From: an uncultured Saprospiraceae bacterium
Lineage (GTDB): Bacteria > Bacteroidota > Bacteroidia > Chitinophagales > Saprospiraceae
DNA: 64,000 bases
Direction: 5' to 3'
Assembly (NCBI GenBank): GCA_937929945.1
Contig: CALFUK010000027.1
Coordinates: 1-64,000 of the forward strand
In this document: piece after piece, positions 29,447-38,841 of the stretch
How positions within the stretch are numbered: position 1 is the first letter of the stretch
How the letters are laid out: each line of letters opens with the position of its first letter
Translations under genes and position numbers: made by a program
The notes under the pieces: generated by a model
Seen by the model: the letters and a program-made list of their open reading frames with translations, nothing else
Databases searched by the model: none
What the model was told of the DNA's origin: nothing

Positions 29447-30025
29447 TCAGAAGTTATAGCTGAATGTCAGCCAATATTCTCCAAAGTCATTCGCACCGAA
29501 TTCTCTGACTTCTTCGTTCAGATTGAACAGTAGCATGATGCCATAAGTCCATGGACCATAGCCGCTTTCATAGCCACCTCCGAGCATAGGATAAGTGAAT
29601 GTTTCCCGATCAGGATTCAAATTCGAGAATGCTCCGTCACTGTCATAGCTGGTAAAGTTATATTCGCCCTGGAGGAATACTGACTGAATGACTTTGACTC
29701 GCGCGAATAGGCCAGCTCCATAGCTGAATAGACTGATATCTGGTGCAGCGGGCACAGATATGGTGTTGTAGAAGAACTTCGTGGATACACCTGCAGATAG
29801 TGGGCCAGCGAATTTGTAGGCTGCAGAACCCTTTGCAGAGAAGGAAAATCCTCCATTGCCAAAGCCAAAATTTCCTAAATATGCTCCATACCAGAGTTTT
29901 TCGTTGACAGGCACTTGGGTTTTTTCAGGTGCTCGATTACGAGTTCTGGTCCTGGTCCGCTGTGCATTTACACTTTCCGCTAAAAAAAACAGGAGAAAAC
30001 TAAGGAGTATGGCTTGCTTGATCAT
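29447..30025 (-). CDS. Outer-membrane beta-barrel protein
   Basis: This small predicted outer-membrane protein has 192 residues from the ATG at 30025 (MIKQAILLSFLLFFLAESVNAQ), which places a classical signal peptide at the N-terminus. The GTG/ATG-type extension starting at 30058 adds 11 residues and is less likely. After cleavage comes an unusual Arg-Thr repeat (RTRTRTRNR), then alternating polar/hydrophobic strands (GGFSFSAKGSAAYKF, VFLQGEYNF, WTYGIMLLFNL) ending in YWLTFSYNF. The terminal phenylalanine is the usual signal for barrel insertion. I cannot assign a specific family. Confidence 0.75.
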   Translation of the reverse strand: MIKQAILLSFLLFFLAESVNAQRTRTRTRNRAPEKTQVPVNEKLWYGAYLGNFGFGNGGFSFSAKGSAAYKFAGPLSAGVSTKFFYNTISVPAAPDISLFSYGAGLFARVKVIQSVFLQGEYNFTSYDSDGAFSNLNPDRETFTYPMLGGGYESGYGPWTYGIMLLFNLNEEVREFGANDFGEYWLTFSYNF

Positions 30026-30147
30026 CTTATTTATAGTTAACACGTAAATGATACGCAATCTAAGGAGTGTAGGTCAATAATACGATAACATTAGTACTTT
30101 TGTTGTGGTGAAGACTTCAATAGTATGGTTTACAAGCTTAAATTCGA

Positions 30148-30155
30148 TAAATTTG
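30148..30155 (+). promoter_or_regulatory. Promoter -7 element of the PKD-protease gene
   Basis: TAAATTTG is a perfect TAnnTTTG box, with a weak TTT (30129-30131) as the only upstream -33 candidate. A second TAnnTTTG (TACTTTTG, 30095-30102) lies further upstream. The start near 30162 gives a leader of about 27 nt before the TTG start codon at 30189. Confidence 0.5.
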
Positions 30156-30188
30156 CGCAGAACTAATTAAAAATCAGTTAGTTATCAC

Positions 30189-33100
30189 TTGAAGAGAATT
30201 TTAAATATATCAATCATAGCGGCCTTTTTAGCCACTTTTGTCTGCCAAATGGGTCTCTCTCAGAGCTCTGCACTTGGCGGTATCAGTAGCTATGAAGTGC
30301 TCAAGATATCTCATCTATTCTCGGGTAAAAAGTCTCTCGATCTACACACATCCATCGATTTGGGGGATTATGGCCAATATTTTTTAGAATTATCAGAAAC
30401 TGATTTACTGGCCGCTGATTATCAAACTTATACTGCATCAGGCGAATATGTGGGGCATGACGAATCTCTGCCAATCAAAACATATATCGGCCATGTATCA
30501 GGCCAGCCAGCATCTGTTGTAGCTATTACGTTGGGTGATGAATTCATTCATGGCTTTATTCGGACGGACAAGTCAGAGATCAATATTGAGCCAATGCGCT
30601 ATTACCACCCTGAGGCTGCAGAAGATGAAGTCATGGTCTATCTCACTTCTTCTCAAAAGAAGAAAAAAGCGGTTTCATGTGCTCTGACGGGTGAGTTAGA
30701 ACAAAAATTTAACAACGCTGTAGAAGTAGCAGGAGTATCTAAAAAGGATGCAGAGACCTGCATCGAAATAGATATGGCTATAGCTTCCGATTATTCTATG
30801 GTCGAATTTTATGGCAGTGTGCAGGCGGTTGAATATCACGCCATTGCGATACTTAATGCAGTCCAAACCAATTATGACACAGAATTTGAGACAGAGATAA
30901 AGTTTAATCTGGTACAGCAGTATGTATCTGACTGCAGCAGCTGTGATCCGTGGACTAAGTCGAGCGACACGGAGACCTTGCTGAATAGCTTCAGGTCATG
31001 GTCTAGAGATTTTTGGAATACCGAAGTGGATCAATCATCGCTCTGGTCGAAGAGAGATTTTTCACTCAAAGGCAATGATGCAGCGAATGGATTAGCTTGG
31101 GTCAATACCATTTGTACTAATTTTTCCAGTCTGATCGTAGAGGATAATGATACAGGGGAAAGAAAGCGAGTCCTATTTGCTCATGAGCTTGGACATAACT
31201 TTGGCGCCCAGCATGATCCAGCTGGAAGTGAGTACGTCATGTCCTCACCTTTAGTAGAAACGAATCAATGGTCTCCCACATCCTTATCTACGATTAATGG
31301 CAATTATCCAAGATTTAGATGTCTGGCAGAATGCGAACCATCTGCTACGCTCATCGCTAAGTTCAGACATGAATTTATAGGCACATGTGTGCCTCTCAAT
31401 GTTCAGTATATTAACGAAAGTGAAGGTGACATCGATAGTGTCATGTGGACATTTGCTGGTGGTACACCTACATTCTCCAGGGATACGAATCCGATGGTGC
31501 AATATACTGCTGGAGGTAATTACGGGGTCACATTAGAAGTCTTTGGAAGTGGCAAGTCCGATATCGTCGAATTCAGAGATTTGATCGTTGTGAGCGCAGC
31601 ACCTGATGCGACATTCGTTTCAGATATACAAGAAAATAATACCGTCGTACTGCGTGTACTGCGTCCCTTAGATGATGCAGAGTATAGCTGGGACCTTGGA
31701 GATGGTACAGTACTTACTGGTCCCGAAGTCACCCATAGATATGATGGGCCTCAGAATCAGAGAGTCAGCCTTACAGCGACCAATACCTGTGGTGTGGAGC
31801 AGTCATCTTCAGAGCTCAATCTGCAAGCGCTGGTGCTACCGATCGCTAATTTTTCCAGCGAAATGAGGACTGGCTGTACCGATGAAGAAATTCAGTTTTT
31901 TAATCTTTCAGAGGCAGCTGATAGTGTTGTTTGGTTTTTTGAGGGCGGTAGTCCATTTAGTACGAGTGATCAGAATCCATCAGTTAGTTATACGGATGCC
32001 GGTATTTATGCTGTCGGTCTCATAGCGATCAATGCTGAAGGCAGCGACTCCATAGCTGTGTCAGGATACATAGCAGTTGATGCAGCTGCCCAGTCTGGCT
32101 TCGAATATACGATTGAGGATAAGGTCGTGAGTTTCACTGATCAGTCAGCCTCAGCACGGCGCGTCAGGTGGGCTTTTGGAGATGGTACAGAGAGCGAGGA
32201 AGAGAATCCAAAACATACTTATAGCGCGCCAGGTATTTATTCTGTCACGCTTATTGCTGACAATCTATGCACATCAGACACCACAGTCCAGCGCCTCACA
32301 ATAGAAGCAGAGTTGCCTAGAGCCAGCTTTGTCAGTTCTGACCAATCGATTTGCCCTGGTGAAACGATCAACTTTGAAGATCGCTCGGATGACGCAGAGG
32401 ATTATCTGTGGGAGTTTGAAGGAGGTACCCCTTCCACCAGTAGCGATCCGAATCCTGAGATCAGATATAATACTCCAGGGGACTACTCCGTAAAACTTAC
32501 GGTCATGAATCAAGATGGACAGCACGATGTGCTTCTTCAAGATCTGATCCAAGTAAAAGCTTTCCCTGAGGCTAATTATAGTTTTATCTCTTCGGGCAAG
32601 ACAGTGAGTTTTATTAACTCCAGTGATAACGCTACTAGTTATAGTTGGGATTTTGGTGACGGGCAGTCGAGTGATATCAGCTTCGCAAGGCATACTTATA
32701 CTGCAGGAGGGACCTATACGGTGAGCCTCACAGCCTCCAATGATTGTGGATCAGATGTAGAAACCAAACAAGTCACTATCGAAAAGTCAACTCCAATCGC
32801 AGCTTTCACGCCATCGAGACGCTCACTTTGTGCTGGCTCCGTAGTGAGCTATATCAATACGTCATCCGATGCCACATCGTATCGGTGGATATTTGAAGGC
32901 GGGATACCATCGACAAGCACGATCCTGAGCCCTTCTGTGATATATACATCGCCAGGAATTTATGATGTGATGCTGGTCGTCAGTAATGATGAAGGAATGG
33001 ACACGCTTTCATATGCTAACTTTATAGAGATCACATCTGCTCCGATCGTGGATGTCACTCTTGCAGCTGAAGAAGCCAGTCTAATCATAGAAAATAATAC

Positions 33101-34829
33101 TCAATTAGCCACCAGCCACTTCTGGGACTTCGGAGATGGTAGCAGTACTTCAGAAGAGGTACCATCACATAACTATGCGATGGATGGAAGCTATACGATC
33201 AGCTACACTGCAACTAATGATTGCGGAAGCAGGCAGTATACTGAATCTATCGAAGTACAGATTCCATCTAATGGAGTGGATGTTCCTCAAACTGTGACAT
33301 CTGATTTTGAGGTATTGAATCCTCAGATTTGTGTGGGAGATTTTATGGATTTGCGTGATCTGTCGACTCAAGTCGATTCCAGTTATTGGAGCATAAAGCT
33401 GACCGATGAATTATCATATCGAGAGTATGATCTTGACTCGGTCATAGATGTACCAGGTATATATGATCTCAGGCTGACCGTCGTCAGAGGAGAAGATATA
33501 CAGCGTGTGACCAAAGAGTCAGCAGTAGAAGTGTCTGATGCTGTGGTCGCTGATTTTACTGCAGTCAGGGTGGGGGGCACTAATACCATTGAATTCAAAA
33601 ATGTAAGCACTGGCGGGGCCTCGTATCTATGGCGCTTCGGTGATCAGCTCGCTTCGACGACGGAGAACCCCAGGCATAATTATGCCAGCGCAGACGAGTT
33701 CGTTGTAACCCTCATCGTCAATGGTCCATGTGGTAATGCCAGCATAGCGAAAATAGTGGATCTCACGGAGATGATTTCACCCCAAGCTATATTCAGCGTG
33801 AGCTCATTGCAGATATGTGAAGGTGAGAGCATCCGGTTCAGGAGTCGATCCGAGGGAGCCGCTACTCACCTGTGGAGTTTTGATGGCGGTGACGTCACCA
33901 GTTCGACTCGGCCTGATAATGAGATTACTTACAGCAGTCCTGGTGAATATACGGTAAGCTATGAGGTGTCTAACATCAATGGAAAAGACAAAAGGACACT
34001 CACGAATTTGATTAAAGTACTTCCTAAGCCTGAATTTGATTTTAATTATACACTCTCAGAACTGACAGCTGAATTTGATTTTATTGGTGATGATGAACAG
34101 TCAGAAGTGATATGGGACTTTGGTGATGGTGAGTCATCTACGGAGCTAAGTCCTCAGCATAGCTATGCAGAAGCAGGAGACTACATCGTCACCCTGAGCG
34201 TCAACGCCTCCTGTGGCTTGACATCAGTATCAAAGATGGTCACCATCATCAGCGATGCTATCCAGCCGACAGCAAGATTTAAGATCAGCAGCCTAAGTAC
34301 AGCTGAAGGAGGAAGCATCAGATTTGAGTCAATTTCTTTAGATGCGGAGAGTGTGCGCTGGAGCTTCGAAGGTGGAGATCCTGCCTCCTCTACTGAGCAG
34401 ATCGTCAGAGTGACCTATGAGAATGCTGGCAAATACGATGTGAGTCTGACAGCGATCAATGAATATGGAGAACATACTGTAAATCTTAAGGACTTTGTCA
34501 CTGTCCAGCTGAATGCTTTGGTCAGTGCAGAGACTAGATCCGATATCATTGTCGATCATCAAGATCACCAATTGACTGCTGATGTGGCCATCTATCCTAA
34601 TCCATTCCTCGACTATGTGACGCTTACTGTCGAAACCAATAAAGCGGTCACTCTAAGCATCGACATATACAGTCTGACAGGACAACGAGTCTATTCTCTA
34701 CCAGCATACGACAAAGCTGCAGGAAGAGAGGCGGTCTTCTTAGACCTCACTGAACTCTCACCAGGCACATACCTGACTCATATTATCGAAGGAGATAATA
34801 CAATCATACAAACGATTGTCAAGCACTAA
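30189..34829 (+). CDS. Secreted reprolysin-like metalloprotease with 13 PKD-type domains and T9SS tail
   Basis: This is a 1546-residue exported zinc protease. The start is TTG at 30189: a stop lies in frame 21 nt upstream and no ATG precedes the signal peptide (MKRILNISIIAAFLATFVCQ). A propeptide-like region is followed by a metzincin domain with HELGHNFGAQHD (residues 332-343) and a Met-turn (YVMSS). Thirteen PKD-type domains of about 80 residues then follow, alternating between a form with an F/FEGG-x-P core and a form with a WDFGDG core ending N-x-CG. The end is a type A T9SS sorting domain (YPNPFLDYVTLTVE ... SLTGQRVYS). The protein is expected to be secreted across the outer membrane by T9SS and anchored or released. 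Confidence 0.9.
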   Translation: MKRILNISIIAAFLATFVCQMGLSQSSALGGISSYEVLKISHLFSGKKSLDLHTSIDLGDYGQYFLELSETDLLAADYQTYTASGEYVGHDESLPIKTYIGHVSGQPASVVAITLGDEFIHGFIRTDKSEINIEPMRYYHPEAAEDEVMVYLTSSQKKKKAVSCALTGELEQKFNNAVEVAGVSKKDAETCIEIDMAIASDYSMVEFYGSVQAVEYHAIAILNAVQTNYDTEFETEIKFNLVQQYVSDCSSCDPWTKSSDTETLLNSFRSWSRDFWNTEVDQSSLWSKRDFSLKGNDAANGLAWVNTICTNFSSLIVEDNDTGERKRVLFAHELGHNFGAQHDPAGSEYVMSSPLVETNQWSPTSLSTINGNYPRFRCLAECEPSATLIAKFRHEFIGTCVPLNVQYINESEGDIDSVMWTFAGGTPTFSRDTNPMVQYTAGGNYGVTLEVFGSGKSDIVEFRDLIVVSAAPDATFVSDIQENNTVVLRVLRPLDDAEYSWDLGDGTVLTGPEVTHRYDGPQNQRVSLTATNTCGVEQSSSELNLQALVLPIANFSSEMRTGCTDEEIQFFNLSEAADSVVWFFEGGSPFSTSDQNPSVSYTDAGIYAVGLIAINAEGSDSIAVSGYIAVDAAAQSGFEYTIEDKVVSFTDQSASARRVRWAFGDGTESEEENPKHTYSAPGIYSVTLIADNLCTSDTTVQRLTIEAELPRASFVSSDQSICPGETINFEDRSDDAEDYLWEFEGGTPSTSSDPNPEIRYNTPGDYSVKLTVMNQDGQHDVLLQDLIQVKAFPEANYSFISSGKTVSFINSSDNATSYSWDFGDGQSSDISFARHTYTAGGTYTVSLTASNDCGSDVETKQVTIEKSTPIAAFTPSRRSLCAGSVVSYINTSSDATSYRWIFEGGIPSTSTILSPSVIYTSPGIYDVMLVVSNDEGMDTLSYANFIEITSAPIVDVTLAAEEASLIIENNTQLATSHFWDFGDGSSTSEEVPSHNYAMDGSYTISYTATNDCGSRQYTESIEVQIPSNGVDVPQTVTSDFEVLNPQICVGDFMDLRDLSTQVDSSYWSIKLTDELSYREYDLDSVIDVPGIYDLRLTVVRGEDIQRVTKESAVEVSDAVVADFTAVRVGGTNTIEFKNVSTGGASYLWRFGDQLASTTENPRHNYASADEFVVTLIVNGPCGNASIAKIVDLTEMISPQAIFSVSSLQICEGESIRFRSRSEGAATHLWSFDGGDVTSSTRPDNEITYSSPGEYTVSYEVSNINGKDKRTLTNLIKVLPKPEFDFNYTLSELTAEFDFIGDDEQSEVIWDFGDGESSTELSPQHSYAEAGDYIVTLSVNASCGLTSVSKMVTIISDAIQPTARFKISSLSTAEGGSIRFESISLDAESVRWSFEGGDPASSTEQIVRVTYENAGKYDVSLTAINEYGEHTVNLKDFVTVQLNALVSAETRSDIIVDHQDHQLTADVAIYPNPFLDYVTLTVETNKAVTLSIDIYSLTGQRVYSLPAYDKAAGREAVFLDLTELSPGTYLTHIIEGDNTIIQTIVKH

Positions 34830-34833
34830 AGCG

Positions 34834-34860
34834 TTAGACTTAGGTCTAAAGTCTTTTCTT
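34834..34860 (+). terminator. Possible weak terminator between the protease and adhesin genes
   Basis: TTAGAC (34834-34839) pairs with GTCTAA (34844-34849) around a TTAG loop, followed by AGTCTTTTCTT. The 6-bp AT-rich stem and broken T-run make it weak, so read-through to the next gene at 34893 is plausible. Confidence 0.3.
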
Positions 34861-34892
34861 AAAGCACTAAAGACATCAGAGTGTAATGCAGT

Positions 34893-37800
34893 ATGTCCAG
34901 ATTTAAGTACCCATATATTATCCTACTCGCCTTACTGCAGGTATGCACTATAAGCCACGCTTTTGCTCAGGCCTGCACCTCTACTGATACGCTCCTTATC
35001 ATTGATAATGATAAAGCTAATGTCAATTTTACGGTGGCTGGTGTCGTGAATGATAACCTCGGTTCGTCTACTCAATGTGTCAAATCCGTCAACCTGAGAT
35101 TTAACCATGGTGACATAGGAGATCTAAGAGTAAGTCTCATTAGTCCTGATGGCCAGTCAGTACAGCTCATAGGTCCCGTAGGTAGTGCTGCCAATACCCA
35201 ATTAGTCAATTGGGATGTCACATTTGTTCCTTGCATCGAGACCGCTATGCCTGATCCAGATATTGTAGATGACGTCTGGGCTAATGATGCTAACTGGAGA
35301 ACCTTAGAGAATTATACGGGGTCGTATTATCCCTTTGGCGGCTGCTTGGAAGCATTTGATGCTGGTCCTGTCAATGGGATTTGGACAGTAGAGATCGCAG
35401 ACGAAATCGCATTTGATGCAGGCCAGATAGAATTTATTGGGATCGAGTTTTGTGATGAGGCAGGTATCGGCTGCGAAGCATGTATGGCTTCAGCTGGACA
35501 GTTTAAGAACAGCTTAGACACCACCATATGTGTATTTGATAATAATCTTCTGCTTGATTTTCTGGACATCGAAGGGGCTACTGATCCTGCGGATCCTAAT
35601 TATAGATATGAGTTCGTCATTGCGGATGAATTTAATCGAGAGATATTTGATGTCACTGCGGCACCTGATGTAAGGGCATTTGGAGCGGCTGATTTTGAGA
35701 TTTGTGGACTGTCATATGACGCCAGTTTCGAATCCGAGATCAGGCAGATGGCATCACAAGGAGACTTGGACGACTTTAAGAGATTTATTGATCAGGTGCC
35801 ATCCAGCATTTGTGCAGATATCACGAGCCAATGCATCAGGGTGAAGACGCTTAATATCATAGATACTCTGTTTCTGGATACCATCATTTGCTCGGGTAGT
35901 CTATTCGAGTTTATGGGGGAGGCGTCCTTTGAAGAAGAGCTATTATTGGTTCCATTTGGCCGTGCTACCTGCGATTCTATAGCTAAAATTAATATCGAGG
36001 TCATCGAGATGGAGGCTGTCATCAGCGCTACTGCATCAAGTCTGAACTGTGACATTGATACCATCTTTCTCGGCGGAGGTCAGTCGGTGGTCACACCAGA
36101 TTTTGAGCGTGTCTGGTCTGGTCCGCCAGGGGCTTTTATTGGTTCTCCCTCAGGACCTCAGATCCAGGTCTTTGAGCCTGGAGAGTATCAGCTCATCGTC
36201 TTTAATGCAGCAGGCTGTGCCGACACAGCGACTGTCACGATCCTGACTGACAAGGACGAGCTGCTGATAGATGACATCATGGCTTCTGGGCAGCTCACTT
36301 GCGCCGAGCCACAGGTCTCCCTTCAGCTCATCATAGACGAGGTGCCTGAGCGAGTGGAATGGGCTGGACCACAGGGATATACTTCTGAAGATTTGGTGCC
36401 GACTGTGGCAGTCGAAGGTATGTATACAGCTACCGTATTCGGAGTTAATGGATGCCCAGCGACTGACTCTGTCTTGGTCGAAAGGGACTCTAGTGTCACT
36501 CGCTTTAATTTTAATATAGACACACTCAGCTGTATGATATCAGAAGTAGATATTATATTTATTGATACTATGTTACCAACTGATCCTCTATGGATTAGCC
36601 CCAGCGGAATCGAGTATACTGAATTATCACCGACCGTAAATGAAGCTGGCATTTACAGCTTTGTCGCCTCATCTATCACTGGCTGTCGGGATACCCAGCG
36701 CTATGAGGTGGTTCTTTTCTCCGAGACTTATGGACTTGACTTTATGGAGGTTAGCCTCAGTTGTGAATTTGATTCTGCGTCGCTGCAAGTGATCACTGAG
36801 AATGACATCACTAGATATCAGTGGAGTGGTCCAGGTGAATTTTTATCCTTAGAAGAATCACCCGTGATATCAGATCCAGGGCTCTATACTGTCAGGACCA
36901 TTGATGTCAATAATTGCCCAGGTTTAGACTCTTTAGAAGTATTGGCTGATACAGTTGCGCCGATGATCGCCATAATCGGTAATAATCTTCAGTGCATGGA
37001 CTCTGTGACTACGCTTAACTTGATCATTGATGAATTAGATGCTGCCTTTGAATGGTCTGGACCATCATCGTTTTCTTCTTTGGAGAGTTCGGTAATTGTA
37101 GGAGATATAGGCGCATACGTAGTCGAAGCTGTGGGTAGTAATGGTTGTACGAGGCGTGACACCTTTGATCTGATACGTGAGCCACCATTCGAGGTGAACA
37201 TTGAGGATAACGAGTTTGCTTGTGATTTTTCTCCGATTACCATCGATGCGTCAGCTCCACCAGACGCACAGCTTGTCATCTGGGAAGGACCCAATGGTTT
37301 TATTTCCAATGCCCTAAATCCGATGATTGTGGATACAGGACTGTATACCATCTCGGTGATCGGCAGTGATGACTGTGAGGTGAGAGATAGTGTATACATT
37401 GGCATCCCAGAGTCTACTATTGAGATATCTAATGTGAACGATACCGTCTTTACTTGCGAAATAATTGATATCACACTGAATCCGACAATATCCTCAGGCG
37501 TATCAGACGTCGTATGGATCACACCTTCTTTTAATAGGCTATTAGAACTGACACCAAATGTGACGGAGGCAGGCACATATCTTCTGGAAGTAAGAGATGA
37601 TCAAGGCTGTATATCAGATACGAGTCTGGTTATAGGCTTAGATACGATGAGTCCAGTTATCAATACTTCAGTCGTAGGCGCATTCGTGTGCGATCGGGAG
37701 GAGGTGACCATAGATGGCTCGGCATCCGCTTCAGGTTCCGATATTTTGTATCTGTGGACCACCGTTGATGGCGAGATCATTGGCGCTACGAATGAGAATA

Positions 37801-38675
37801 CGATCGATGTAGCGACTCCAGGATCATATAATCTGAATGTCGTGAATCTCAATAATCTATGTACTAATATTAGAACAGTAGAGATCAATGAGCAGGTCAA
37901 TGAATTTACAGCTGCGGAGGTAGAAATACAAGAAGAATCCTGTCTTGATGCCAATGATGGAGCCATTATGATTCTATCCACTGATGGGGCGGCTGAGGGG
38001 CCGCTGCAGCTGAGTCTCGACAATATGTTGTTTTCGGAAGCTGATGTAATAGATGGCTTGGCGCCTGGTTCCTATACCGTATTTATCAAGGATCGCAATG
38101 GATGTCTCTTGGAGCGTGATTTTACAATAGATCAAGCCAGTGAAACCTCAATCTCATTGGGCGATGATCGGATGGAGTTTCAGGGAGAGCCATTCAGTGT
38201 AACTCTGGATACCGCGGGTCTGAGTGCTGCTAATCTCATTTGGCTCGTAGATGGTGCTGAGTTTGCTTCGGGTACTGACAGCATCAATGTCAGTGCTCAG
38301 CGCGATGTGACAGTCAGTATAGAGCTTATTACCGATCGTGGATGTGTGGTGACTGACGCCATCATGGTAGACATAGAAGAGCGCAGATCCTTAATTTATG
38401 CCCCTAATGTATTCATGCCAGGTGCGGGTGATAATGGCATATTTCGCATATTTCCCAATCGTGCGACCAGTCAGATCAGCGAGTTTATTGTGTTTGATCG
38501 ATGGGGAAATCAGGTCCATCGTGAGTCAGGTATCGACCCCTCAGAACCATACGGATGGGATGGCACATTCAATGGACAAACTGCAGAAGTAGGCGTGTAC
38601 GGCTACAAGGCAACCGTCATATTAGCAAATGGCAGACAGAGAGAGTTATCAGGGGGATTTACCTTAGTCAGATAG
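34893..38675 (+). CDS. Large surface adhesin-like protein with type B T9SS tail
   Basis: This 1260-residue exported protein has a signal peptide (YPYIILLALLQVCTISHAFAQ) and a proprotein-convertase P-domain-like module (about residues 30-190; HGDIGDLRVSLISPDGQSV, NGIWTVEIAD). After a linker come eight tandem Ig-like repeats of about 75-90 residues (about 380-1005), each with one Cys near its start (L-x-C) and one in a GC or NLC near its end. A SprB-like repeat follows (SCLDANDGAIMILS; LAPGSYTVFIKDRNGC). The last 95 residues are a gliding-motility C-terminal domain (YAPNVFMPGAGDNGIFRIFP; FDRWGNQVH; GWDGTFNGQ). Such domains direct T9SS export. A role in adhesion or gliding is inference. Confidence 0.88.
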   Translation: MSRFKYPYIILLALLQVCTISHAFAQACTSTDTLLIIDNDKANVNFTVAGVVNDNLGSSTQCVKSVNLRFNHGDIGDLRVSLISPDGQSVQLIGPVGSAANTQLVNWDVTFVPCIETAMPDPDIVDDVWANDANWRTLENYTGSYYPFGGCLEAFDAGPVNGIWTVEIADEIAFDAGQIEFIGIEFCDEAGIGCEACMASAGQFKNSLDTTICVFDNNLLLDFLDIEGATDPADPNYRYEFVIADEFNREIFDVTAAPDVRAFGAADFEICGLSYDASFESEIRQMASQGDLDDFKRFIDQVPSSICADITSQCIRVKTLNIIDTLFLDTIICSGSLFEFMGEASFEEELLLVPFGRATCDSIAKINIEVIEMEAVISATASSLNCDIDTIFLGGGQSVVTPDFERVWSGPPGAFIGSPSGPQIQVFEPGEYQLIVFNAAGCADTATVTILTDKDELLIDDIMASGQLTCAEPQVSLQLIIDEVPERVEWAGPQGYTSEDLVPTVAVEGMYTATVFGVNGCPATDSVLVERDSSVTRFNFNIDTLSCMISEVDIIFIDTMLPTDPLWISPSGIEYTELSPTVNEAGIYSFVASSITGCRDTQRYEVVLFSETYGLDFMEVSLSCEFDSASLQVITENDITRYQWSGPGEFLSLEESPVISDPGLYTVRTIDVNNCPGLDSLEVLADTVAPMIAIIGNNLQCMDSVTTLNLIIDELDAAFEWSGPSSFSSLESSVIVGDIGAYVVEAVGSNGCTRRDTFDLIREPPFEVNIEDNEFACDFSPITIDASAPPDAQLVIWEGPNGFISNALNPMIVDTGLYTISVIGSDDCEVRDSVYIGIPESTIEISNVNDTVFTCEIIDITLNPTISSGVSDVVWITPSFNRLLELTPNVTEAGTYLLEVRDDQGCISDTSLVIGLDTMSPVINTSVVGAFVCDREEVTIDGSASASGSDILYLWTTVDGEIIGATNENTIDVATPGSYNLNVVNLNNLCTNIRTVEINEQVNEFTAAEVEIQEESCLDANDGAIMILSTDGAAEGPLQLSLDNMLFSEADVIDGLAPGSYTVFIKDRNGCLLERDFTIDQASETSISLGDDRMEFQGEPFSVTLDTAGLSAANLIWLVDGAEFASGTDSINVSAQRDVTVSIELITDRGCVVTDAIMVDIEERRSLIYAPNVFMPGAGDNGIFRIFPNRATSQISEFIVFDRWGNQVHRESGIDPSEPYGWDGTFNGQTAEVGVYGYKATVILANGRQRELSGGFTLVR

Positions 38676-38841
38676 ACCAGATTTATTGTGTGACCCGGAA
38701 TATATTTACGTATTAGTTAATTAGCATATTTTAATCATAATTCTCTGGAAATCATTCGTTTTAGCTTGATCAAATAACTACTTTTACTTTTAATTCTGAA
38801 GGATAGTAGAATAATTCAAAGAATCTATATTTTGATTATTC

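Noticed and set aside
31340-34520. Repeated DNA in the PKD region as a CRISPR or satellite array
   Set aside because: The repeats are about 240 bp, open-reading and diverged at the DNA level; similarity is at the protein-domain level only.
36989-37576. 195-codon antisense frame inside the 1260-aa surface protein gene
   Set aside because: It is the complement of repeat-rich coding sequence, is Ser/Thr-rich without domains, and has no promoter; a shadow frame.
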